64,000 nt of DNA from Mortierella sp. BCC40632. Lineage: Eukaryota; Mortierellomycota; Mortierellomycetes; Mortierellales; Mortierellaceae. The notes below the pieces were generated by a model. The model saw nothing but the letters and a program-made list of their open reading frames with translations, made no database searches and was not told the DNA's origin. A program made the translations under genes and the position numbers. This document shows, piece after piece, positions 49,686-58,436 of this stretch (position 1 is its first letter; each line of letters opens with the position of its first letter). The stretch is taken from contig WAEK01000024.1 of NCBI GenBank assembly GCA_011634665.1, forward strand, positions 1-64,000, written 5' to 3'.

Positions 49686-50439
49686 TTCCTGTCAGTATCT
49701 GACGTGGGGGAATGAGGTTACGAATGGCTGCATTCAAACCAAGCAAATGGCTTACTGGATGGCGGACTGATGTTGCATACATTAAGTACTTCAGTTGGCA
49801 GAAGTTGCATCGTTTTTGTGCTCATAGCTCTTTTAACGGATCCACGTAGTGCTCAATAGTATTAAGCACTGTAATGCTACAAGAGCTGCTATCGGTCTGT
49901 TGCAAGACAGGGAATCCGACCAGTTCAAAATTCCACTCTTCGGAACGGGTGCGTCGGCTCCTAATGCGGCGCGCATGACAGAAATATCCACGGTCCAATT
50001 AATTACCTTTTGCTACGCAAGGCCATAACTGAGGACAGCTCAATGGCCAACAGTGACTAGGACTGTAAACAGTTTGGGTCTACAGCCCGGATTGGCATCC
50101 GATATTCTTGCAAATTGAGCGTCATCTTGCGGCGATCTTCGTCCCAGATGACGGTTACTGATCTTTTGCAATCAATAGCGTTGACGTGAGCTCGTACTAG
50201 CTCCAGTGGCAGGATGAGGAACTTGGACTTGCTTGTGCTGCGGCGTAGAGGACCAGCACAGGGGGAAAGAGCTCGCACTACTTGGCAGGCAGGTGTGTGA
50301 GACCTATTGGGAAAGGGGATTGCCAGCATAGAAGAGGGAAACATACTGGTCACGACGCGTATCACCGTTCTATAGAGAGAGAACAAGGCAAAAGAAAAGA
50401 CTCGCAAATGAACAATATCTAGCTACAGGATCGCACCCC

Positions 50440-50608
50440 CGGGGCGGGCGGACGAGTGGACCTGCTCCAGACGGTAAGTATTCACAAACGGATCGGGAAA
50501 ATAAAAGGAAGAAAACAAACTGTCTTTATTGTCTGGTGTCGAGGGACACCATTTATACCCCCTGGCCCAGGGGCCAGGAGATCGCCCAGTCGTATTTACT
50601 ACACCACA
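50440..50608 (-). other. promoter-like, palindrome-rich segment, possibly an LTR piece
   Basis: On the minus strand this begins TGTGGTGTAG and contains a near-perfect palindrome CCTGGCCC/GGGCCAGG, GGGTATAAAT (50560-50551), the hairpin GGTGTC-CCTC-GACACC and AATAAAG (50530-50524). It abuts the broken end of the Ulp1-like frame. These are LTR-like ingredients, but I found no second copy, no clear 3' CA end and no 5-bp duplication. Confidence 0.3.
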
Positions 50609-51201
50609 GTGCCCTCGTGCCTTTTTTCCAGAGCGTGGAGGATGACATCGATTTGCTCATCTCTGAGCCATGCACCTGGGCGGGAAAATGAGACTTGGTG
50701 CATCGTGAGGCCCCTGGAATGCTTGTAAACCGAGGTGAACCTGAACGACATGGGGTTTTTCTTGGGGATCAATTCCAAAAGCTGACGACAAAATTTGCCG
50801 GCTCAAGGGCTCTCCTGGTTATTCTTGAGCCATGCAGCCAGGACTTGCATATCGTCAATGGTGTCCAGAGCATGGCTGGCTCGTTGTAAGGCTGCAAGCC
50901 CAGCGACATCGACAGTACCAAAACAAGTGAACCTAAGGTGCACTCTGTTATGCATTTCCTTAAGCAGCGTGTAGGCCTTGTTGACTGTGAGGTTGTTCGG
51001 GATAGTGAGCGCAACCCTTATCGCTGCGTCTGTCATAACGTCGGCAGGATCGACCATAGTTGGGTCAAGCAGGTTCATTTGGAACGACTGTCGACCAGGA
51101 GCCCACTTCTTGGACTAGAAGAGCTTCGCTGATATGCCATTCAGCTCCTGGTAGTCATAAGCCCTAACAGGGGCGGACTCGTTGATCTCGATAGTGGTCA
51201 T
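50599..51201 (-). pseudogene. decayed Ulp1-type cysteine-protease gene (N-terminal part)
   Basis: One reading frame runs from an ATG at 51201 (MTTIEINESAPVRAYDYQEL) for about 200 codons, interrupted by TAG at 51117, TGA at 50805 and TAG at 50601. Before the last stop, AWLRDEQIDVILHALEKRHE matches the opening W-L-x-D-x-x-I-D of Ulp1/SENP SUMO-protease domains. The catalytic His-Asp-Cys region is absent. Ulp1-like genes are frequently carried by DNA transposons in plants and fungi, and this one starts about 100 bp from a TIR element. All three stops fit C-to-T changes. It is not functional. Confidence 0.55.
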
Positions 51202-51306
51202 TTTTTTCTTGGAGATTGGTTGTGGCGAGTAGTTGGTTGTGGCGAGTAATTGGTTGTCGTGGGGTGAATAGTTGTGGTGGGTCAAAAAGATTCTGGTTTG
51301 GGTTTT

Positions 51307-51636
51307 GGATGTGTCTAACTGTACTGCCGTTTGCTAGCTGCAGTACCACGGAGTTAGTACGGGAAAATCTACACCAAGTTAGTACGGAGATTTTACACAG
51401 GGATAGCACGAGATTTTTTTAAAAAGAATTTTACACGGAGTTAGTGCGTGTAGAACCTATTGGGCCTTACAGGCCCTAACCTGGGGCCCCAGTTCCCAAA
51501 ATTTTCCAAACTTACACAAAGCAGCTTCTTCTATCAATTGAGACCAAAAAAGCTGTATGACTAATATCTGGAACCAACTTTATGCCCTGTACTGCGGTTA
51601 GCTAAAGGCAGTACAGTACTGCCATTAGACACATCC
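51307..51636. mobile_element. 330-bp TIR element (MITE-like) with subterminal repeats
   Basis: The left end begins GGATGTGTCTAACTGTACTG. The right end reads in reverse complement as GGATGTGTCTAA, an 8-nt insertion, then CTGTACTGCC and continues to GCAGTAC, giving inverted repeats of about 40 bp (51307-51346 and 51589-51636). Inside the left end are about four diverged direct copies of a unit containing GGAGTTAGTACGG (51348-51450, spacing about 24-34 bp). No target-site duplication is clear. It carries no coding capacity. Confidence 0.65.
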
Positions 51637-51639
51637 TTC

Positions 51640-51755
51640 TGTTTTTTTCTCTGTTTTGCGAGCCCACATCCGTACCCGGGGCCTGGAAAACTCTGCACTC
51701 TCACCCTGCGAGTATGAAAAGTCGCAAGAAATCAGCGTAAGAAAAAACTTATTCT
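51640..51755 (+). repeat. dispersed repeat, copy 1
   Basis: The segment starting GCGAGCCCACATCCGTACC and ending CAGCGTAAGAAAAAACT matches a diverged copy at 55935-56085 (GAGAGCCCATAATCGTTACC to CCCGCGTAAAAAAAAAATAA). A short related end, CAGCGTAAAAAAAACACGG, is at 55499-55517. The A-rich 3' end is compatible with a SINE-like retroposon, but no internal promoter boxes were identified. Confidence 0.5.
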
Positions 51756-51839
51756 CTGTCGTTACGGTCCAGTGGCCGTTGATGTGGATCCAGAGCAGTT
51801 TAGTACTACCGAAGAAAAGTTTAATCTTGACCTCCTGTT

Positions 51840-52866
51840 AAGGCGATAAAACTTGTCAAATGTGTTCGAGAGGGGAGATCATCTGCCGTGTGTGCGTACA
51901 TCATCCATGTTGATCAGTGTTTCTCAAAAGTCGGATGATATCCGATCCGACTTTTTTTCTGGACGGAGATAACACAGGAAAAAAAAGTCGGATCGGATAT
52001 CATCCGACTTTTGAGAAACACTGATGTTGATGCCGTTGTATACTGCTATCGTGCTGCCAATCGCTCTCGCTTTTGGTATTGAGGAACCTGCTGGTAAGTC
52101 TAGCAAAGATGTTATCTCGCGTATCATGGCGTTGATGGATGTAGGGCCGATTGGGTATGACAGGTTGGTGACTGATCTGAGGAGAGGTGTGGTCTGTGGG
52201 AGGTGGTTGCCCTTGTGGTGTTCCTGTGGTGGTAGGTCCAAAGGAAGGCGACGCTTGTATTCCAGGAATGCTTTTACCGGACATATTAACTCGTCCATCA
52301 GAGGGGCAATGGCTATCTTGTTGGTTGTCCTGCTTCCAGCTTGTTTTTCTTTTGGTGCAACGATGTGGAGAAGTAGCACGCCGTCCTTGTCAATCATTGT
52401 CCGTGCCATGTCTATGCATCGGATGTCGTCGCCCCACATGAAGCCGCATATGGCTAAGAGCCATGCTAGTTTGCGCGTGAGTTTTCTTTGGGTTAAAGTA
52501 CTGTTGTTACCCCACTTTCGAAATGAGTCGAGTACTGGTGATATATCTGACGGAATGTCCTTGATGTTTTTGATGTTCTGTGATTTTATGAGACTGATTA
52601 GACTCCTGTAATCCTTGTGAGCGTGGAGGTCCATTGCGTTGTCGGGGTAAAGGCCCAAGATTGCTGATTTGTTGGCGAGTATCGTGCTGAGGGCCCATTT
52701 TTTGTGGCGCCGTCCCTCGTATAAATAATTGATGATGTTGTGAGGGCAGAAAGTATTTTTGTCCATGTTTTTGGATTTCATCTATGTCTCGTAGTTGTTT
52801 TGGGCGGTGGTATATCTGCGTGTTGATGCTGGGGACAGTCTGGGGCCTTTTATGGCTGCTGCACAC
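51840..52866 (-). pseudogene. DIRS tyrosine recombinase, interrupted by a MITE
   Basis: The frame from about 52866 crosses a TAG (52784-52782), then is open to the MITE. LTRKLAWLLAICGFMWGDDI, followed by RCIDMAR, contains the first catalytic Arg; RAIGSTIAVYNGIN is the second Arg-containing box. Beyond the MITE, in the same frame when one copy of the duplication is ignored, NMDDVRTHGR is followed by TGA (51881-51879) where tyrosine recombinases have Trp, and then DKFYR with the catalytic Tyr (51848-51846). The gene was therefore once complete and is now triply broken. Confidence 0.8.
51907..52031. mobile_element. 109-bp hAT-type foldback MITE with 8-bp TSD
   Basis: The element at 51915-52023 starts CAGTGTTTCTCAAAAGTCGG and ends in its perfect inverted complement. 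The arms are about 44 bp each with a roughly 20-bp spacer. Flanks ATGTTGAT (51907-51914 and 52024-52031) form an 8-bp duplication fitting the hAT preference nTnnnnAn. The CAGTG...TCTC start also fits hAT ends. Each arm is itself a hairpin (AAAAGTCGGAT / ATCCGACTTTT). It interrupts the tyrosine recombinase. Confidence 0.92.
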
Positions 52867-52894
52867 TCTTCCGAGAGGCCTTGGTGTGTTGATT

Positions 52895-53720
52895 TTAAGC
52901 GTTTAGTTTCCAGGCTGCCATGTTCCAATGTGGGTTCATTTGCAATAGGTCGTGGGCGCTTCCTAGGGGTGGTAGAACTGTTGATTTCGGGATCATGATC
53001 AGTGCTGTGTTGCTCATCTCTTGAAGGGTCGGAAACCAGATCGCAGATGGCCAGTAGGGTGTCACTATTGTTGCCGGTTGTGGGGTCGTCTTCAGTCGTT
53101 CCAATATGCGCTGGATAAGGTTCCATGGAGGGCAGATGTAGAGGACTCCATATTTCTCCCACGTGTGATTCAAAGCATCCGTGCCCATCGCCTTCGGGTG
53201 TGGTTTCCAAGATAGAAACTGTCGTGTCTTCGCGTTGGCTGCTGTCGCAAATAAGTCGGTGTCGTGGGGGCCCCATGTCTTGTCCAGTGTCTGGAAAAAT
53301 CTGGGCAAATACTCCATTCTAGTTGAGTCGTCATCGCTCTGGAGGGGGTGTCTGCCGGATTGAATGTTGAGGGGACGTACTGTGTCCTCAATCTCGTCCC
53401 AGTCGCTAGACAATGATTCCAGATCTGTTCCGCTAAACTCATTAGGACTGGAGACCGTGTCCCTCCGAACTTGTTGACATATGCTATCGTTGTCGTGTTG
53501 TCGCAGATCATATTCACTGTTTTGCCCTGTGTCTGAGGAAGGTGGGTCGCCATCTGGATCACTTTCAGCTCCTTCCAATTGATGTGTTGTTGTTTCTCTG
53601 AGTGTTGCCACTGTCCAGCTTGTGACCACTCTCCTATTACGATGCCCCAGCCTTCGTCCGAGGCGTCGGTGTACTGTGATGTAGTAAACGCGATTAGGTG
53701 TCTTCCGGTGGTGGCCCGTG
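52895..53720 (-). pseudogene. DIRS RNase H plus linker region, frameshifted
   Basis: RNase H is readable across two frames: YTDASDEGWGIVIG (about 53685), then MICDNTTTIAYVNKFGGTRS and LRTQYVPSTFNPADTPSR (53510-53370). After a frameshift near 53350 the frame contains TDLFATAANAKTRQFLSWKP and ICPPWNLIQRIL, the Pro-rich segment that follows RNase H in DIRS/Ngaro elements. The acidic residues of the RNase H core are present, but the frame is broken. Confidence 0.75.
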
Positions 53721-54343
53721 GAGGCTAAATAAGGACCCCACCCCCCACTAAATAAACGGCAGCTTCTTTCTTCCGAATACATTTGCACTTCGCTTCCAGC
53801 GTGCTCTTTTTCAGGTACCAGCAAGTCTCCGAACTTCTACAGGAACCATGCTCCCCCTCCAAACTCTCTCATACTAAGGCCTATTTTTTCGCATATGTCC
53901 TGAACAGATCTCATCATACCTCCCCTCGATTCCTCACCAGCGTGACGGCAGGAGATAGTTAACAGATCGAAGTAACGACTGCATTTTGGTACGTATGAGA
54001 CTCGGTTTGGAGGTGATTGCATTCAAGAAAGGCTCCCAAACAATGGTCTAAGGACCATCGTTTGGCTCATTGTCCTCCCGGCCATGATGCATGGACTTCA
54101 CGGACCCATCCCAGTTTGGTCCGCAAAGGATTATGACCACAAGATCCCATTTATTGATAGCCACTCCCTATTCTACTGTTCTCTTATTAGTTAGAAAGAT
54201 TATCAGACTTCCTTTCTTATTTCTGGGCAACCTCCTTTCGTCCTGAAGTTACCTTTTTCCTGTTCTCGTAAGTTAGCCCATCCTGCTTGCATCTCTGAGG
54301 TCTATTATAGAGAAGAACATATATTGATTAGAGTCATGATAAT

Positions 54344-55030
54344 TTAGGCACTATTTTGCAGTAGTCGTGCCGCTTGACGAACGACGTTCTCTCGAGCATC
54401 CGTGATTCTGTGTGAGAAGTCGTTGAGCATTTCTCTGTACTCATTAAAGTGGGCGAGAAGCTCCGTTTGGTGGGTGAGAAACTCTTCTTGTATAAGGTCC
54501 ACGCACTGTTCGGCAGAAAGGCCTCTGAAATGAGGGTTGATCCTGCCATCGTCGTCTCTGTACCATAAGTTTGGGAAGCACTCCATGGTTGCCACAGATT
54601 GAAAGTCGATGGGTTTGGTGAGGAGTGACAGGTGGGACTGGAGTTGGGCGAACTGTTGGTCCATCTGTTTTTCTTTAGTCTTACTGGCGTCCCATCTTGC
54701 AACTGCTTGTGGGGAGGAATAGACCATGTTGGGGTTCTGGGGGTATTCCTTGAGACGACGGTTGATACGAGTTGTTGTTGCAGCCGTCTCTACAGGGGAT
54801 TCAGTCTGTCGCTTGTAGAAAGCTTCAGATATGTCAAATGCTCTAGGAATATGTTCCTGGTACTCATCCCGAAGGACGAGTGCCTGAGCTTGTGGCAAAG
54901 GCTCCGAGTGAGGGAAATGGTTCCTCTCAAGGTGAGCGACCTTGCGTTGAAGTTGGGCAATAAGGTCGTGAAGCTCATCAGTGTTTGTGTGGATAGGGGA
55001 AATATTTCGGTCAATGTTATCGTCAATCAT
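54344..55030 (-). pseudogene. DIRS ORF1 (gag-like)
   Basis: The frame is open through 55147, but its first residues lie in a TIR element, so the likely start is MIDDNIDRN at about 55030. The predicted protein (about 228 residues) begins with a heptad-like helix (ELHDLIAQLQRKVAHLE). It then has FDISEAFYKRQ, an Arg/Pro-rich linker, and MVYSSPQAVARWDASKTKEK followed by further helices, the composition of gag-like ORF1 proteins of fungal DIRS elements. It runs to a TAA at 54344. It is probably truncated relative to the family and no longer part of a working element. Confidence 0.6.
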
Positions 55031-55134
55031 TGGAACTCTTTGTCGACAATGGATGTGTTCCTGATTGCGAGAAAAAAGAAGATAAGGAGCATATCCAGGC
55101 AGTAGAGTAGTATTTTTATTTATTTTATTGAAAA

Positions 55135-55491
55135 AACTTATTTTCACATATGTGTGAGCGGCTTATTCTCACATATAACCACCTTTTTTGCCGATTAAAG
55201 TGGGTTGGGTGCCTCAACTTGCGATTTTTTTTGAAATCATCTGGTAGGGATGATCGCTCGACGCCTCCTGACGAATTTCCAGGAGATGGGGCCTTGGGTT
55301 TGTGCGTCAGGAGCCCAGAGACCAAATTCCAAAATGGTCGTACTAACTCCATGTAATTTTCCAGCTCACAATTTGACTTCTAGACCCCTCTGAATTTTCT
55401 GCACTCAGCTCCGTGCAAAAATTTCCGTACTAACTCCGTGCAAAAGTGGATGTGTGAAATTAAGACGCTCACACATGTGTGAGAATAAGTT
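55135..55491. mobile_element. 357-bp TIR element (MITE-like)
   Basis: AACTTATTTTCACATATGTG at 55135 is mirrored by AACTTATTCTCACACATGTG read from 55491 on the other strand. Similarity extends to about 55182 and 55445, so the TIRs are about 45 bp with mismatches. It lies across the 5' end of the DIRS ORF1. Its right interior contains CCGTACTAACTCCGTG, the reverse complement of the subterminal motif in the element at 51307-51636. No target-site duplication recognised. Confidence 0.6.
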
Positions 55492-55525
55492 CATCCTCAG
55501 CGTAAAAAAAACACGGAAGTAAGAC

Positions 55526-56181
55526 GCAGTACAGGGACAAAGCTAAACTTCGGGACTCCCGAACGTTAGTTATCGTTCGGGACTGTCATTTGCCACTTAA
55601 AATTCGGGACCCACAACCTCTTAAAATTCGGGATTGCGGTCGCTTAAAATTCGGGCTGGCCAAAATTTAAAATTCGGGATCGAGGGTCGGTAACTCGCAC
55701 CACTAATACCTTTCTCAGCTCCTCCTGTGGCTCACCTCGCCTAACAGAGTCCATCAATGGGTTGCTAGTTTTTTTAACCTGCGTCTCTCCAACCTCCTAG
55801 CCTATCTTTTCGCTTCTAAACCCATCGGTTGATGGCTTTTTAGTCTTCTCTTTTGGTTTATTCTTCACAGTGTTGTTGTTGTTGTTGTTGTTTTTTTTTT
55901 TTTTTTTTTATTTATTTATTTATTTGTTTTTGTTTGTTTGTTTTGTCCGTTACTTTTTTTGTTTGAGAGCCCATAATCGTTACCTGGGACCTGCACTATC
56001 ACCCTGGGAGTGCACAACGTCGCACTGGCAGCCAGAGCATCGCAGGAAACCCGCGTAAAAAAAAAATAACGAAAGCAAGAACACGTAGACACGAAAGATG
56101 TAAATTGCTCCCGAAGTTTACAATCCCGAATTTTAAGTGGCAAAATGACAGTCCCGAAGTTTAGCTTTGTCCCGCAGTACA
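55526..56181. mobile_element. 640-bp non-autonomous DNA transposon with 8-bp TSD and TTCGGG subterminal array
   Basis: The element at 55534-56173 begins GGGACAAAGCTAAACTTCGG and ends in the inverted complement GCTTTGTCCC. The 8-bp duplication GCAGTACA flanks it (55526-55533, 56174-56181). The left TIR has an extra palindromic stretch (CCCGAACG...CGTTCGGG). TTCGGG occurs at 55549, 55576, 55603, 55627, 55650 and 55673, the last four about 23 bp apart within TTAAAATTCGGG. CCCGAA occurs three times at the right end. The interior holds (GTT)n, poly-T and (TTTA)n tracts and dispersed-repeat copy 2. No coding region. An 8-bp TSD fits hAT, P, Merlin or KDZ-type transposases. Confidence 0.88.
55935..56085 (+). 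repeat. dispersed repeat, copy 2
   Basis: Diverged match to 51640-51755, located inside the 640-bp element and ending in an A-rich tract at 56056-56065. Copy 1 lies just outside another TIR element. Confidence 0.5.
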
Positions 56182-56210
56182 GACATATCCTCCAAAAAGG
56201 AAAAAGATAT

Positions 56211-56320
56211 CGTCAACTGCAGGGATCGAACCTGCGCTCCAAATGGAATACACTAGCAAGCTTTGAACAACAGGTGTTCACAGTAGCAGGCATACGCCTT
56301 AACCACTCGGCCAAGTTGAC
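56211..56320 (-). tRNA. tRNA-Ser (anticodon GCT) with a 29-nt intron
   Basis: Acceptor GTCAACT / AGTTGAC with discriminator G. The Ser-type D arm is GGCCGAGTGGTTAAGGC. Anticodon stem TATGC / GTGTA with loop CTGCTA-A gives anticodon GCT at 56287-56285. An intron at 56283-56255 sits one base after the anticodon, the standard position. The variable arm is TTCC...GGA, and the T arm GCAGG-TTCGATC-CCTGC. It sits 30 bp from the 640-bp transposon. Confidence 0.92.
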
Positions 56321-56480
56321 ATTTTCGATAAATTGTCGGAGGTCGAGTGCGTTTCGTCCGTAAGCCGCATCGACTCCATGACGTCACCGTATCCTAGACG
56401 CAGACCTAGGCCAGCCTCGACCACGTCTAGTGTCGCCGCCCCGGTACCCAACCCCTAGCCCCTACAGTCCCCGCACCACC

Positions 56481-56538
56481 CCAATAGCCCCGAAGAAGAT
56501 TGTTAAAAAAAAAAAAAAAAAACCAATAGCCCCGAAGA
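56481..56538 (+). mobile_element. minimal LINE insertion: 8 nt plus poly-A, with 16-bp TSD
   Basis: CCAATAGCCCCGAAGA occurs at 56481-56496 and 56523-56538. Between them are AGATTGTT (56497-56504) and about 18 A. AGATTGTT matches the last bases before the poly-A of LINE subfamily A on the minus strand at 10.36 and 9.89 kb (CAGATTGTTTT, CAGATTGTTAT). Confidence 0.9.
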
Positions 56539-57260
56539 CATCCTGACCATGGCACCACACGATATTCCCCTAACCAATACACTCCCCTAGCCCAGACCCA
56601 TCCATGTCCACCCCCCCCTCTTCTATTTAAGCCAAGAGCTTCGCTTAATAAAAACCTCGGTTAGCAACCCATATCAAAATCTTACAAATACTTCTCTTGC
56701 CACACTTCCCACCTTCCCATCCTTCACCATCCCACTATCTTCAAATCACACTATATCTTAAGACCACGTAGCCAGATTTTCTTATTACATAAATTTTCGA
56801 ATTCTAAATAGAATATCTCTCTGTTTTTAGTTGAAAGTTGTTTGTTTAATCGTTTAGCGGCCTTTTTTTCTATCAAAAACCCCCTAACGAGGCTGTATGG
56901 TATCCCTATTGACAACAACAACAAAAAAAGACACACCAGAGAGGTGGGAAACAGATTAAAAATTGTAAAAAAAAAAAAAAAAAAAATCAAGAGATCACGA
57001 ACATGAGGAAAGACAGAGAGGAGAAGAGCCAGACGGCAGATTTTCGATACAAATCAGGCTGATGCGAAGAGGTTGCAGGAAACGTATGCATAGAGAAAAG
57101 AGAGGAAGGGAGAGTGGGTAGCACGACGAATGGTCAACAGAGGAGGGAATAAGTGAATCCTGAAAGAAAATTTAGAAGTCGAGTTTGAAAACCCTAGAAA
57201 AAAATTGGACAAGAGAAAAAGAAAAAGAGAAAAAGAGAGATGTAGAGCTGAGAAAAGAAG
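56539..57260. other. intergenic, no gene recognised
   Basis: AT-rich, with poly-A runs near 56928 and 56968-56986. The minus-strand frames are low-complexity Phe/Leu/Ser runs. Confidence 0.5.
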
Positions 57261-57269
57261 AAGGAACGA

Positions 57270-58070
57270 CGAGTAAGGATGGTAATGGGATAAAGAGGAA
57301 GAAGAGAGCGAGCACTACAACGATGAAGACTGCGTGAGAAGTGAGTGGGCTAAGGAAACGGCTAGGAGATGAAGGAGACCCCCTAGAGAAAAGATATGTA
57401 GTTCTGGTCAGATCCGACAATGGGGAAGGGGGAAGAGTGCAATCAGTAGAGAAACTGACAGCGCCGCTGCACGACTAGTCACACCCCTTTTGGAGCCAGA
57501 AGCAGCAAAACGGAGGAACGACAGTGAACAAGATCAAGCACTGGAGAGAACAGCTTCAGGATGTTACAGATGCAGTGCTTTATCACTCAGAGACTGTGTG
57601 AAAAATAGTTTCAAGGTGACATTTGGAGTGGTGGTCAAGAGGAGGAGGGAAACGGAGAGGTGTTGGATAGGCCAGTGAAGATGCTCCCATCGTCAACCAA
57701 GGCAGAATTGATCGGATTTCCGACTGTAAACTCTGCTGTCCACTAGGGAAGCAAGTGTTAATTAGGTTGAATAACTCAGTGGTTATCCAAGGGTTCCAAT
57801 ATCTTATGAAGAGAAGGATTAATGAAATGCATAGGGGGAAACACAGAGTAGCATACGCAGAATGTTGGACAGCAGAATATCATGCGTACTTCAATCAGGG
57901 GAAAGGCGTAGAAGTTGGGTGGGTTATGAGACACACTGGAGACATAGACAACGAGGCAGCAGATCGATTGGCATGGCGAAGATCGCATCAATTGGGCTCT
58001 GCCAGAATTAATCTAGGAGAACTACAACAGCAGGGCACCTCCAGCAAACAACTGAGGACGACCATAGTTT
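57270..58070 (+). pseudogene. decayed LINE RNase H copy
   Basis: Frame-shifting translation follows the RNase H region of the 12-kb LINE: HWREQLQDVTDAVLYHSE against HWREQLQGVTDLVLYSDG, then FKVTFGVVVKRRR, LIRLNNSVVIQGFQYLMKRR, and GKGVEVGWVMRHTGDIDNEA. The first catalytic Asp is lost (YHSE for YSDG) and the third is changed (LNNS for IDNS). At least three frameshifts and several stops are present. It lies on the plus strand, opposite to most other copies. Confidence 0.8.
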
Positions 58071-58436
58071 TCTATAAATTTTACGTACAACTTATGGCCT
58101 TTGTTAACAACAACAACAGCAACACAACGTATGTCTAGCTTTCAATCCTTTTCCTTCTCCACATCCTTACTTTTGGATAACTCAGTATCACAAAGAGTCT
58201 CGATACGCCTTACCAGTTATTACATGAAGGGAAAGAGGGAACTGTTATGCTATTTGTCGGACGATGGAGATTCACGACTGCAGTCTGAAGCGTCGTTCTT
58301 CGTATCTACTTGAATAATAGTGAACATGACATTACCCTCTATGGCGGCGCAGTATGAGAGCGCTGACAATATTTGTCAGCGTTGGTGAAAAAAAGGGCGA
58401 TGCTTCCAGCATTCATCCCCTTCAATAAAGACTGTT

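Larger units (their letters stand above)
51840..55030 (-). mobile_element. decayed DIRS-type (tyrosine-recombinase) retrotransposon
   Basis: On the minus strand the order is a gag-like ORF1 (from 55030), the end of a reverse-transcriptase/connection region (about 54022-53830), RNase H (about 53720-53370), a conserved DIRS linker (around 53320-52990) and a tyrosine recombinase (52866-51840). Most of the RT is missing between 54344 and 54025. Frameshifts separate RNase H from the linker, TAG interrupts the frame at 52784-52782, and a MITE plus a TGA break the recombinase. Element termini could not be defined. Confidence 0.8.

Noticed and set aside
50599..51201. Stop-codon readthrough or recoding in the Ulp1-like frame
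   Set aside because: Three different stops in one short frame, missing catalytic domain and a repeat-rich context fit a pseudogene; the other genes in the window use standard stops.
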